A stretch of 64,000 bases of DNA from Nautiliaceae bacterium (GTDB lineage: Bacteria; Campylobacterota; Campylobacteria; Campylobacterales; Nautiliaceae). Numbering within the stretch: position 1 is the stretch's first letter; each line of letters opens with the position of its first letter. The stretch is from contig JAMOTL010000107.1 of the NCBI GenBank assembly GCA_027062285.1, positions 1-64,000 of the forward strand, read 5' to 3'. Below are positions 43,278 through 51,786 of the stretch, piece after piece. The position numbers and the translations under genes were made by a program. The notes beneath the pieces were generated by a model, which saw nothing but the letters and a program-made list of their open reading frames with translations, was not told the DNA's origin and searched no databases.

Positions 43278-44984
43278 TTGGTTAAAAATATAAAAGATTT
43301 TTTAAAAAATCCCAAAAAATCGAAAATATATAAAATTTTAAATGTCAAAGACGAAGAACTTCTTATTTTGCAAAAACTTCTTGAATATTATCTTGAAGGA
43401 AAAGAAGATATAAAACCTCGAAATCTTTTACAGGAAATTTATGAAAAAGATTACAAAAAAGCCTTTGAAAAGATAGATTTGATTAAAAATTTAATTAATG
43501 AGGGGTGGTTGGTTTTAAGCGGAATAGGAGTTAAAAGCAACGATATTACTTTACTTGAATTATTCAATTCAAACGTTTCGCTTTCTTTAACTTTTTTAAA
43601 ACTGCTTGAAAACGGGGAACTTGATTTGGTGGTTCCTCAAAATACCCCTTATTTAGATCATTTGGAATATTTACACGATCAATTTTTAAGAATAGAGATA
43701 TATGAGCAATTGGCTAATTTGAAAAACAATTATTCAAACCAGTCCGCATCTATTAAAAGACTTCAAAGCAAGTTGGTTTTGATAGAAAATACTATTAAAG
43801 AAAGAGTGAAAAAGACTCAAATAGACCTCCCGGTTTTAAATTTTATGATAGAGCACGAATTAAACGAAAAAGAAGAACTTATTTTTTTAGCGCTTTTAAA
43901 AGAAGAATATACAAGCTCAAACGAAAATATAAGAGAACTGAATTATCTTTTGAATTTAATAAGTGCGGATGAAATAGAAAGAATAAAGAATCGTTCCTTA
44001 TTGGACGAAAATTCAAAACTGGTAAGCGAAGACATATTGGACTATGACGAGATTTTCGGAGGTTTTGGTGGTTATACCAGAATATATTTTATCAACGAAG
44101 AGATTTTAAACGAGCTTATACATCCGAGAAAAAAACATAAAATCCAGCATATAGTAAAAGATACTATTTTTGATCTTATAGAACCGAAAACCACTCTAAA
44201 AGACGTGGTGCTTCCCGCTAAGACAAAAGAGATGCTTTCGACATTGCTCAAGCAGATAGATAAAAGGGTATTTAATTTATTAAAAAAATGGGGCATTAAA
44301 ACTTCGGAAGATTTAGAAGCGAAAATTATTTTTTACGGAGCTCCTGGAACAGGTAAAACTTTGACGGCTCACTCCATAGCCAAAGAGCTAAATAAACCTA
44401 TTTTGTCGCTTGATGCCAGTAAAATATTGTCTATGTATGTCGGAGAGAGTGAAAAGAATGTAAGAAGAATGTTTGAGGAATATTATGAAATAAGCGATAA
44501 GCTGAAATCCAAACCTGTTTTGCTTCTTAATGAGGCCGACCAGTTTTTATCTACCAGAACAACGGCTAGTTTCAGCAGTGCTGATAAAATGCACAATCAG
44601 ATGCAAAATATTTTTCTGGAACAGCTTGAGAAATTTAACGGAATTTTAATAGCTACAACAAATCTTTTAGAAACGATAGATAATGCATTTTCAAGAAGAT
44701 TCGATTATAAAATCGAATTTACCAAGCCTTCTTATAAAGAAAGAATTAAGCTTTGGAAAATGAAACTTCCTAAAAATGCCGATTTCGAAGAAGAGTTTAA
44801 TATAAAAGATCTTGCCAAATATGAATTAACCGGAGCGCAAATAGAACTTGTAATAAAAAATACGGCTTTGAAAGTAGCTACGAAGAAAAAACCGGTATTT
44901 AAAATGCAAGATTTTATAGAAGAGATAGAAAAAGAGAAAAGAAATGCGTTTGACTCTCAAAAAGAGGTCGGATTTAAAATGTAA
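43278..44984 (+). CDS. AAA family ATPase
   Basis: A 568-residue ATPase. The first 320 residues are helical and unassigned. The AAA core (about 345-520) has Walker A FYGAPGTGKTLTAHS, a Walker B-like VLLLNEADQFL in which Asn takes the usual first Asp position, sensor 1 IATTN and the arginine finger region NAFSRRFD. The C-terminal lid includes ELTGAQIELVIKN. It is related to classical AAA proteins of the FtsH/proteasome-ATPase branch but without protease or TM; a remodelling or disaggregation role is possible. Translation starts at TTG 43278 with AAGGAG 5 bases upstream. Confidence 0.8.
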   Translation: MVKNIKDFLKNPKKSKIYKILNVKDEELLILQKLLEYYLEGKEDIKPRNLLQEIYEKDYKKAFEKIDLIKNLINEGWLVLSGIGVKSNDITLLELFNSNVSLSLTFLKLLENGELDLVVPQNTPYLDHLEYLHDQFLRIEIYEQLANLKNNYSNQSASIKRLQSKLVLIENTIKERVKKTQIDLPVLNFMIEHELNEKEELIFLALLKEEYTSSNENIRELNYLLNLISADEIERIKNRSLLDENSKLVSEDILDYDEIFGGFGGYTRIYFINEEILNELIHPRKKHKIQHIVKDTIFDLIEPKTTLKDVVLPAKTKEMLSTLLKQIDKRVFNLLKKWGIKTSEDLEAKIIFYGAPGTGKTLTAHSIAKELNKPILSLDASKILSMYVGESEKNVRRMFEEYYEISDKLKSKPVLLLNEADQFLSTRTTASFSSADKMHNQMQNIFLEQLEKFNGILIATTNLLETIDNAFSRRFDYKIEFTKPSYKERIKLWKMKLPKNADFEEEFNIKDLAKYELTGAQIELVIKNTALKVATKKKPVFKMQDFIEEIEKEKRNAFDSQKEVGFKM

Positions 44985-45047
44985 ATGAATAATCATTTAT
45001 TACTTAGGGTAACTTTTAGATGAGAAAGAAAATATTAAATTTGTCTT

Positions 45048-45070
45048 AATTATAAATTTTACTTATAATT
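45048..45070. repeat. Inverted repeat upstream of nuoA
   Basis: AATTATAA-ATTTTAC-TTATAATT: perfect 8-base arms with a 7-base spacer, about 35 bases upstream of the probable nuoA -10 box (TATTAT, 45105-45110). It could be an operator, but it is very AT-rich and may be chance. Confidence 0.3.
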
Positions 45071-45104
45071 TATCATAAAAACTATAAAATTCTTATGAGT
45101 TTGA

Positions 45105-45110
45105 TATTAT
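45105..45110 (+). promoter_or_regulatory. Probable -10 element of the nuo operon
   Basis: TATTAT in the context GAGTTTGATATTATTCAAC, 22 bases before the nuoA ATG, followed by AAAAAAAGGAG. It shares the TTTGATAT context of other promoters in this window. Confidence 0.45.
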
Positions 45111-45131
45111 TCAACAAAAAAAGGAGTTTCA

Positions 45132-45470
45132 ATGGAAACCATTTTGATTTATGGTTCTGGAATTTTAGCGGGTGTGTTGTTATTATATTTTTTAGGTATT
45201 ATCGTAGCTCCGTTTAATCCGGGCGAAATTAAAAATGATCATTTTGAGTGTGGTTTACCTCCGAGCAGTGAAGTACCGATGAAAGCAAACTTTGGATATT
45301 TTATATTTGCGATTGCCTTTATTGTTTTTGACATGGCCGGTTTGTTTTTTAGTTTATTTGTATTTGCAGACAATCCTATGGCTCTTACCTGGGCGATGAT
45401 TTTCGGAATATTATTATTTGCTGCTATTACAGTTAGTATGAAGGAGTATAGAAATGCTAAAAGTGCTTGA
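45132..45470 (+). CDS. nuoA: NADH-quinone oxidoreductase-like complex I subunit A
   Basis: A 112-residue three-TM membrane subunit of complex I, at the junction of arm and membrane. The characteristic loop FECGLPPSSE (about 38-47), with the reactive Cys known from ND3, and the TM2-TM3 IVFDMAGLFFSLF stretch are present. It opens a ten-gene operon of complex I subunits and overlaps nuoB by 17 bases. AAAAGGAG precedes the ATG. Confidence 0.95.
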   Translation: METILIYGSGILAGVLLLYFLGIIVAPFNPGEIKNDHFECGLPPSSEVPMKANFGYFIFAIAFIVFDMAGLFFSLFVFADNPMALTWAMIFGILLFAAITVSMKEYRNAKSA

Positions 45471-45927
45471 TTTTTTTAATTATGCGAGAAGTAAGTCTCC
45501 TTGGATTGTTCATTTTTGTAGCGGATGCTGCTCGCTGGAGATGCTTGCTGCAATGGGACCGAGATATGACTGGGAAAGATACGGATATATAATGACTCCG
45601 ACTCCCAGACAAGCTGATATAATTTTTATTACGGGACTTGTAAGTAAAAAAATTTTACCTGCACTTTTAAGAACGTACGAGCAAATGCCTGAACCGAGAT
45701 ATGTGGTTGCTATAGGAGCCTGTGCGTATGACGGGGGTCCATACAACGATTCACCATCTGTTATTAAAAATATGACGGAAATCCTTCCACCAGACGTATT
45801 TGTTGCGGGATGTCCACCAAAACCCGAAGCCATAATAGCCGGGTTAGAGGATTTAAAAGAGAAAATTAAAAGAGGTGAGCCTAGTGCTTCTAGCCAAGGC
45901 GGCCTTTGGAAACAAATGAAATTTTAA
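45454..45927 (+). CDS. nuoB: Complex I subunit B (N2 cluster protein)
   Basis: A 157-residue peripheral-arm subunit that carries the terminal 4Fe-4S cluster N2. The ligands are seen in CSGCCSLEM (adjacent Cys pair), IGACAYDGG and VAGCPPKPE. One extra Cys lies before the pair (FCSGCC), as in a few non-quinone relatives. The fold and the PTPRQADIIFITGLV segment are typical of NuoB, not of a hydrogenase small subunit. It follows nuoA by overlap and precedes the nuoCD fusion. Confidence 0.94.
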   Translation: MLKVLDFFNYARSKSPWIVHFCSGCCSLEMLAAMGPRYDWERYGYIMTPTPRQADIIFITGLVSKKILPALLRTYEQMPEPRYVVAIGACAYDGGPYNDSPSVIKNMTEILPPDVFVAGCPPKPEAIIAGLEDLKEKIKRGEPSASSQGGLWKQMKF

Positions 45928-45936
45928 GGGATGGCG

Positions 45937-47586
45937 ATGGATAGAATTAAAGAAGTACTCAATAAATTTGATATGGAATATGTTGAAGATTATAAAAACT
46001 CGTGGGTTAAAGCTAAACTGAAAAACAAAGAAGATTTAATTCCCGTGATAAAAGCTTTAAAAGAAGAGGGTGTTAAGACTTGTTCGACAGTATCTCCTAC
46101 AGATTTTATTGATGAGGAAAGAATTGAAGTTAATTATTTTCTTGAAGGGCTTTTAAACAAAAAAAACGTATGGCTAAAAGTTGATTTGCCAAGAGATTTG
46201 GAAAAATGTGAAATCGATTCTATCACACCCGAAATGCCAAGTGCCGAATATCATGAACTTGAAGCTTATTCGACTTTCGGAGTAAAATTTAAAGGACATC
46301 CTAATTTAAGATTTTTCTTAATAAGTAGAGATTATTACGGCAAATTTCCGTTTAGAAAAGATTTTGACTGGAAAGAACATGAAAAACATTTAATAGAAAA
46401 CGTAAATGCCATCACAGAAGAGTTTCTCGAAGAATATGAAGAGCATGAAAAAACATTCGGACATGAAGATAGCAGAACGGTTTTACACTGGGGGCCGACT
46501 CATCCTGCGAGCGGACCGATAAGATTAAAAGTTTTTATTAACGGAGAAAATATAGAAAAAGTAGAACCGGATATCGGTTACGTATGGCGTGCTCTTGAAA
46601 ATTTAGCTGAGAGAAAAGATTTTATAGGTACGATTGTAGCCGTTGAGAGAATTTGCTTTATGGATAATCCTAATCCTATGATCTGTTATTCTCAAGCAAT
46701 AGAAGAAATAGCTGGTAAAGAGATTACTCCGTTTGCTAAATATATGAGAGTTGTATTGGGAGAGACCGGAAGAATTGCATCTCACTTAATTTCTATGGGT
46801 GGATTTTTTGGAACGATGGGTCTTCAAACGTTTTTAATGTGGTGTTTGGACGTAAGAGAATATTTCTTAGATGTTTTAGAAGACTACAGCGGTGCGAGAA
46901 TTGCTACTGCTTGTATTGAACCGGGCGGTGTTAGATATCCTCTAAATGATTATAAAGCTTGGTTTGACGAGATTAATAAAGCGATAGAGAAATGGGAAAA
47001 AGTAAAACCCGATATCGAAGATATTTTCCTTAAAAACCCACTGATGACGGTAAGGGCGAAAGATACGGGAGTATTTACTCTTGAAGATGTTGAAAAGTTC
47101 TATCTCGCAGGTCCTATAGCAAGAGCCAGCGGAGCTAAAATTGATGTAAGAATTGATGAACCTTACGCAGCTTATGCTGATTTGGAAATGGATTACGTAA
47201 CATGTGAAAACGGAGATGCTAGAGATAGACTTTATATAATCTATAAAGAGATAAATCAATCAATCAATTTAATCAAACAGGCTATGAAAAAAATTGAAGA
47301 AGGTATTGAAGCAGGTGAAATGGATCCTAAAAAAGATCATTTAATAAGAATGCCTAAAAAATTACCTGCCGGTGAAGCCGTTAGCAGAATAGAGTGGGCT
47401 AGAGGAGAGATTCTTATGCATCTTGTAACTCAAGATAAAGCAACATCTCCATACAGACTTAAAATAAAAGCACCAAGTGTTAATCACACTATGGTTCTTG
47501 AGAGATTATTACCAGGACATACCCTTTCAGATATTCCGTTACTATACGGCAGTATGCATATCTGTCAGGGTGATTTAGATAGATAA
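45937..47586 (+). CDS. nuoCD: Fused complex I subunit NuoCD with atypical active-site residues
   Basis: A 549-residue fusion: NuoC (about 1-150, PSAEYHELEAYSTFGV and FRKDFDW) and NuoD (about 180-549). NuoD landmarks are present (HWGPTHPA, EPGGVRYPL, YRLKIKAPS, C-terminal GDLDR). But the quinone-site His in the HPxxHG motif of canonical NuoD is absent (HPASGPIRL), the Tyr of KTYLQ is Phe (ERKDFIG), and Cys occur at ERICFMD and SMHICQG, where hydrogenases have the first Cys of each CxxC. The second Cys of each pair is missing, so it is not a [NiFe] hydrogenase. Start ATG 45937 fits AAGGG better than 45931. Confidence 0.88.
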   Translation: MDRIKEVLNKFDMEYVEDYKNSWVKAKLKNKEDLIPVIKALKEEGVKTCSTVSPTDFIDEERIEVNYFLEGLLNKKNVWLKVDLPRDLEKCEIDSITPEMPSAEYHELEAYSTFGVKFKGHPNLRFFLISRDYYGKFPFRKDFDWKEHEKHLIENVNAITEEFLEEYEEHEKTFGHEDSRTVLHWGPTHPASGPIRLKVFINGENIEKVEPDIGYVWRALENLAERKDFIGTIVAVERICFMDNPNPMICYSQAIEEIAGKEITPFAKYMRVVLGETGRIASHLISMGGFFGTMGLQTFLMWCLDVREYFLDVLEDYSGARIATACIEPGGVRYPLNDYKAWFDEINKAIEKWEKVKPDIEDIFLKNPLMTVRAKDTGVFTLEDVEKFYLAGPIARASGAKIDVRIDEPYAAYADLEMDYVTCENGDARDRLYIIYKEINQSINLIKQAMKKIEEGIEAGEMDPKKDHLIRMPKKLPAGEAVSRIEWARGEILMHLVTQDKATSPYRLKIKAPSVNHTMVLERLLPGHTLSDIPLLYGSMHICQGDLDR

Positions 47587-47595
47587 GGAGCGGCG

Positions 47596-48567
47596 ATGAA
47601 TATAGGAGAAATGCTATTTTATATTTTGGTTTTTCCGGGGTTGTTATTTTTACTTGCGTGGACGTTTTTCGTATTTTATTTTTCCAGAAAAGTACTTGCT
47701 TATCTGCATAAGAGAGTAGGACCTCATTACAACGGACCTGCCGGTTCTTTACAGACTGTGTGGGATGTGTTTAAGCTTTTAACTAAAGAATCCATTACAC
47801 CTAAAAGTGCGGACCCTTATCTTTTTAATATTATTCCTATTATAACGCCTTTAGTTGCGGCGTTACCTGTTATTCTTATTCCGTGGACTCCTCTTATTAA
47901 TGAAGGAAGAGCTATTTTGGATACCGATTATGGGGTTTTAGGACTTGTAGTATTGATTGGAGTTGAACCTTTTTTACTATTTTTAACAGGTTTCGGATCT
48001 CACAATAAATATTCATTTTTGGGTGGTATGAGGATTTTAGCTCAGATGATTTCAATGGAAGCACCGTTTTTCTTAGCTGCTTTAAGTCCGGCATTATTAT
48101 TCGGAACAATGAATTTATATGAAATTATGATGAGCAATACATGGCTTACAACTTTAATTCTTTTACCTGGAGCAATTATTTATATAATTGCTATGCTCGG
48201 TATTCTTGAGCAGCCTCCGTTTCATATTCCGGATGCTGAGCAGGAAATAGTATATGGGTTTTATACTGAATACGCAGGTACGAATTATACACTATTAAAA
48301 TTCGCTGAATTTACAGAAATATTAGTGGTTTCAGCAGCTGCTGTTGTTTTATTCTTCGGTGGATATAGAGGATTGTTTTTTGACAGTTTTTGGTGGCTGT
48401 TTTTGAAAATTGCTCTTTTAGCGGTAGTTATGGTTGCTATTAGGGCTTCGAATCCTAGACTTAGACTGGATCAGATGCTTAAATTTTGTTGGAGCTGGTT
48501 GGCGCCTATGGCGGTATTAAATCTTGTTTGGGTTACATTTGCCAGACTATATATATTAGGAGCTTAA
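47596..48567 (+). CDS. nuoH: Complex I membrane subunit H
   Basis: A 323-residue membrane subunit with about eight TM helices that links the peripheral arm to the proton pumps. Conserved segments are KRVGPHYNGPAGSLQTVWDVFKLLTKE (about 38-64) and the loop EQPPFHIPDAEQEIVYGFYTEYAGTNY (about 203-229), near the quinone channel and acidic residues. The length is normal. It follows nuoCD after 9 bases with AAGGAG; nuoE, nuoF and nuoG, which lie around here in many operons, are absent. Confidence 0.95.
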   Translation: MNIGEMLFYILVFPGLLFLLAWTFFVFYFSRKVLAYLHKRVGPHYNGPAGSLQTVWDVFKLLTKESITPKSADPYLFNIIPIITPLVAALPVILIPWTPLINEGRAILDTDYGVLGLVVLIGVEPFLLFLTGFGSHNKYSFLGGMRILAQMISMEAPFFLAALSPALLFGTMNLYEIMMSNTWLTTLILLPGAIIYIIAMLGILEQPPFHIPDAEQEIVYGFYTEYAGTNYTLLKFAEFTEILVVSAAAVVLFFGGYRGLFFDSFWWLFLKIALLAVVMVAIRASNPRLRLDQMLKFCWSWLAPMAVLNLVWVTFARLYILGA

Positions 48568-48568
48568 G

Positions 48569-49162
48569 ATGATTTTTGAAATCGGTGAAAAAATTATAAG
48601 GGTTATGAAGGCTTTTAAAGAGCCTAGAATTGCTATAAAAGACGTAGTAAAGGAACCGGCTCATAAATCTCCTATTTTTAGGGGAAAACATAAAATAAGA
48701 TATGATATTTGTACCGGATGTGAAGCTTGTGCCAAAATATGCCCGGTTGATGCTATTGTAATGGAACCTTTACCTATAAAAAGACCAAAAGCGCTTCCGG
48801 AAGTTAATTTGGCTATTTGTATTTTTTGCGGACTTTGTGAGGATGTCTGCCCTACAAAGCCAGAAAAAGCAATTAAATTAAGCGGTGGTGATATCGAAAT
48901 GATTGTTGATAACCCAAGTCATGAGAGTTTATCTGATTGGTGGGTTAGAGCTGAAGTGCCTGAAGAATGGATTGAACAGAAAAAACGAGAAGAAGAAGAA
49001 AAAGCCAGAAAAAAAAGAGAAATGATGGCTAAGAAAAAAGCAGAAGCAGAAGCTAAGAAAAAAGCCGAGGAAGCTGCAAAAGCGAAAGAATCCGAAGCAA
49101 AACCTGAAGCTGACGCCGCCGAATCGGAATCACAGGCAGCGTCAGAAGAAAAAGGAGAATGA
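48569..49162 (+). CDS. nuoI: Complex I subunit I (2x[4Fe-4S]) with a long charged C-terminal tail
   Basis: A 197-residue ferredoxin-like subunit carrying clusters N6a and N6b: CTGCEACAKICP (about 48-59) and CIFCGLCEDVCP (about 87-98). The core ends at about residue 140, and a Lys/Glu/Ala-rich, coiled-coil-like tail of about 55 residues follows (KKREEEEKARKKREMMAKKK...), not usual in NuoI. With NuoG, E and F missing, this subunit could be the entry point for electrons, for instance from a ferredoxin; the basic-acidic tail might contribute to donor docking. That role is inference. Confidence 0.93.
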   Translation: MIFEIGEKIIRVMKAFKEPRIAIKDVVKEPAHKSPIFRGKHKIRYDICTGCEACAKICPVDAIVMEPLPIKRPKALPEVNLAICIFCGLCEDVCPTKPEKAIKLSGGDIEMIVDNPSHESLSDWWVRAEVPEEWIEQKKREEEEKARKKREMMAKKKAEAEAKKKAEEAAKAKESEAKPEADAAESESQAASEEKGE

Positions 49163-49163
49163 G

Positions 49164-49631
49164 ATGAGCGTACTTATTCTTGCCATAGCTATTATATTGG
49201 CTGTAATGAGTTTAACTCAAAAGAATACGGTCCCAGCCGTGATTTCTTTTGTAATGATGATGTTTTTATTGGGAATTTATTATATTTTCATGGGTGAAAA
49301 ACTTTTGGGCTTATTCCAAATATTCGTATATACAGGAGGTATAGTTGTATTAACATTATTCGGGGTGACTGTAGTCGGTTCGAAATTTCCGAAATTTGAA
49401 ATTAGACCTTGGGCGGTTTCCGTTGTAACTCTTGTAATAATCGGATTGATTATTATTCCGTTTTTATTGCCTGATATTCCTTATGAAGGTAAAGCGATAC
49501 CGTTAAAAGACCAGGTGAAAATATTTACTGATTTTTACGGGCAAATTGCTATTTTTATGAGCGTTGTAGCGGCAAGTATTTTGTATGGTAGTATTAGAAT
49601 GCTACATACGCTAAAACACGGAAAGGAATAA
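49164..49631 (+). CDS. nuoJ: Complex I membrane subunit J
   Basis: A 155-residue membrane subunit with about five TM helices, between NuoA/H and NuoK in the membrane arm. Typical segments are the Asn/Pro turn TQKNTVPAVISFVMMMF and YTGGIVVLTLFGVTVVG, the latter corresponding to the TM3 region with the pi-bulge of ND6-like proteins. It is coupled to nuoI and nuoK by gaps of 1-2 bases. AAAGGAG precedes the ATG. Confidence 0.92.
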   Translation: MSVLILAIAIILAVMSLTQKNTVPAVISFVMMMFLLGIYYIFMGEKLLGLFQIFVYTGGIVVLTLFGVTVVGSKFPKFEIRPWAVSVVTLVIIGLIIIPFLLPDIPYEGKAIPLKDQVKIFTDFYGQIAIFMSVVAASILYGSIRMLHTLKHGKE

Positions 49632-49633
49632 AG

Positions 49634-49942
49634 ATGGTACATTTTTATATTGATGCAATAGCGGCGATTATACTTTTTGGAGTGGGACTTTACGGAGTTA
49701 CAAGTAAAAGTGATTTTTTAAAAATTTTCTTTTCATTGGAGATGCTTTTAAATGCCGTAATTCTTCTTTTAGCAAGTGCGGCATATAATTTCGGGCTTAC
49801 TAAAGGATTGGCGATAGCGTATGTAATTATCGTTATCGCAACGCTTGAAGCGGCAGCTGGTGTACTTATTTTCATTTTAGCTAACAGAATAACGGGAGAA
49901 ATTATCCCAGATCACTTAGATAAGGCGGTGAGCGATGAATAA
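49634..49942 (+). CDS. nuoK: Complex I membrane subunit K
   Basis: A 102-residue three-TM subunit (MrpC-like). The conserved Glu of TM2 (FSLEMLLNAVILLL) and the TM3 Glu in IVIATLEAAAGVLIF, both part of the proton path, are present. The last bases overlap nuoL by 8. Confidence 0.94.
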   Translation: MVHFYIDAIAAIILFGVGLYGVTSKSDFLKIFFSLEMLLNAVILLLASAAYNFGLTKGLAIAYVIIVIATLEAAAGVLIFILANRITGEIIPDHLDKAVSDE

Positions 49943-51785
49943 TGCGGTATTAACACTATTAATCGCTCCTTATATCGGAGCCGTTTTAGCGTATGTACTA
50001 GGAAAAACGAAAAGAGAACTTGCGTTTTGGGTTGCAGAGGTTGTAGGGTTTATCCTTTTCTTGGCAAGTTTGGTGTTGTTTTTTAAATATTCTGATACTG
50101 TAATCGATATCGACTATACATGGATAGCTTTAGGTAATATTCAAATTCCGTTTGGGATTTACATAGATCATCTTTCAATTGTAATGCTTTTAGTGGCTAC
50201 GGGCCTTGGATTTTTAGATATTCATTTCGCGCACGATTATATGGGAGATGATCCTGATCAGCCGAGATATTACGCAAAAGTGTTATTTTTTATCGGAGGT
50301 ATGATTTTACTTGTTATTACAAAAGATTTAATCGGTGCTTTTGTCGGTTGGGAGTTTATGGGTCTTGCCAGTTACTTGCTTATCAGTTTCTGGTATTATA
50401 AAAATTCTGCGGCGGATGCTGGTATGCAGGCGTTTTTATATACAAGGTTCGGTGATATTTTTATCTTAGCAGCTATCGCTTTACTATTCTTTTATGCCGG
50501 AACTGTAAATTTAGTTGAACTGAATCAAATGGCAAATGCCGGGCAACTTGATAAAACGTTGGCTCTTGTAGTTGCTCTATTTATCTTTATGGGTGCTATT
50601 GGTAAATCCGGTCAGTTTCCATTATATCCGTGGCTAATGAATGCGATGGAAGGTCCGACGACTGTATCTGCTCTTATCCATGGTGCGACAATGGTTAACT
50701 CAGGTATTTACATCGTAGCGAGACTTTTTGATTTCTTTGCTTATACGGATGCGCTGTTTATCGTAGCAAACGTAGCAGCATTGTCGGCATTTATCGGTGC
50801 TACTTCGGCACTCGTTCAAAAAGAAATCAAAAAAATCTTGGCATATTCAACAATGTCACACTTATCAATTGCGTTTGTAGGTCTTGGTGTTGGAAGCTTG
50901 GCAGCCGGTATGCTTCATTTGGTAAACCATGCCATCTTTAAAGCGTTGTTATTCTTAAGTGCTGGTGCCGTAATTTACATCGCACACCATACAAAAGACG
51001 CATGGAAACTCGGTGGTCTTATTAAAACAGCCCCGTGGGTGGCGTTATTTATGGCTATGGGGTCACTGTCACTTGCCGGTGTTCCTCCGTTTAGCGGATA
51101 CTTTTCAAAAGAAATGGTAGTAGCTGCTGCTTGGGAATGGGGTAACGGATTTACTAAAACATTCGTAACAATAGCGGCACTATTATCAATCGCATACATT
51201 ACAAGATTATGGATTCTAATATTCTTGGGTGAACCGAGAAATGAAGATTTAAAAGGAAGCGTTCATCATCCAAGTAACTTGTGGATGAGATTACCACTCG
51301 GTATTTTGGCGTTTTTAACACTGTTTATTTCAATTTGGCAGTGTGATATAGTTCATTACATCGTAGGTGAAGACGTTATCGAGCCTCATGTAGCAGGACT
51401 TGCGGCATTTATGCTTACAGGAATGCTTATTATTTTCTTAATTGTAGTCGGTTTATATGTAAAAGGTCTGAATCTGTTATATAAAATCGCATCTCATCAT
51501 TTCGTACAAACTATACATCAGGTTTTATTTAACGGATATTATGTAGAAGCGATGATTACATGGATTTCTAAAAACATCATAGTAGGTGCTATAGCGAAAT
51601 CTATGAGATGGTTTGATACATATGTAATAGATTATATAGTAAATAAAACGGTTGATATGACTAAATTCGTTTATAACATCTTTAAAGCTGGACATAGCGG
51701 TAAAATCGGTACATACATGGGACAATTCGTTCTTGGTGTGGCAATTATCGTTATAGCAATCTTAATTATTGTAAAGGGGCTATAA
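49935..51785 (+). CDS. nuoL: Complex I proton-pumping subunit L
   Basis: A 616-residue antiporter-like subunit. The core has EFMGLASYLLISFWY (TM5 Glu), GAIGKSGQFPLYPWLMNAMEGPTTVSALIHGATMVNSGIY (Lys of TM7 and His) and MSHLSIAFVGLG. The C-terminal part includes the long amphipathic HL helix and terminal TM. The length is typical, so the distal pump appears complete even though the electron-input module is reduced. Confidence 0.96.
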   Translation: MNNAVLTLLIAPYIGAVLAYVLGKTKRELAFWVAEVVGFILFLASLVLFFKYSDTVIDIDYTWIALGNIQIPFGIYIDHLSIVMLLVATGLGFLDIHFAHDYMGDDPDQPRYYAKVLFFIGGMILLVITKDLIGAFVGWEFMGLASYLLISFWYYKNSAADAGMQAFLYTRFGDIFILAAIALLFFYAGTVNLVELNQMANAGQLDKTLALVVALFIFMGAIGKSGQFPLYPWLMNAMEGPTTVSALIHGATMVNSGIYIVARLFDFFAYTDALFIVANVAALSAFIGATSALVQKEIKKILAYSTMSHLSIAFVGLGVGSLAAGMLHLVNHAIFKALLFLSAGAVIYIAHHTKDAWKLGGLIKTAPWVALFMAMGSLSLAGVPPFSGYFSKEMVVAAAWEWGNGFTKTFVTIAALLSIAYITRLWILIFLGEPRNEDLKGSVHHPSNLWMRLPLGILAFLTLFISIWQCDIVHYIVGEDVIEPHVAGLAAFMLTGMLIIFLIVVGLYVKGLNLLYKIASHHFVQTIHQVLFNGYYVEAMITWISKNIIVGAIAKSMRWFDTYVIDYIVNKTVDMTKFVYNIFKAGHSGKIGTYMGQFVLGVAIIVIAILIIVKGL

Positions 51786-51786
51786 A

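Noticed and set aside
45937-47586. Group 4 [NiFe] hydrogenase large subunit
   Set aside because: The second Cys of both CxxC motifs is absent and the neighbours include nuoA, nuoJ and nuoK; the Cys pattern is reported as a finding.
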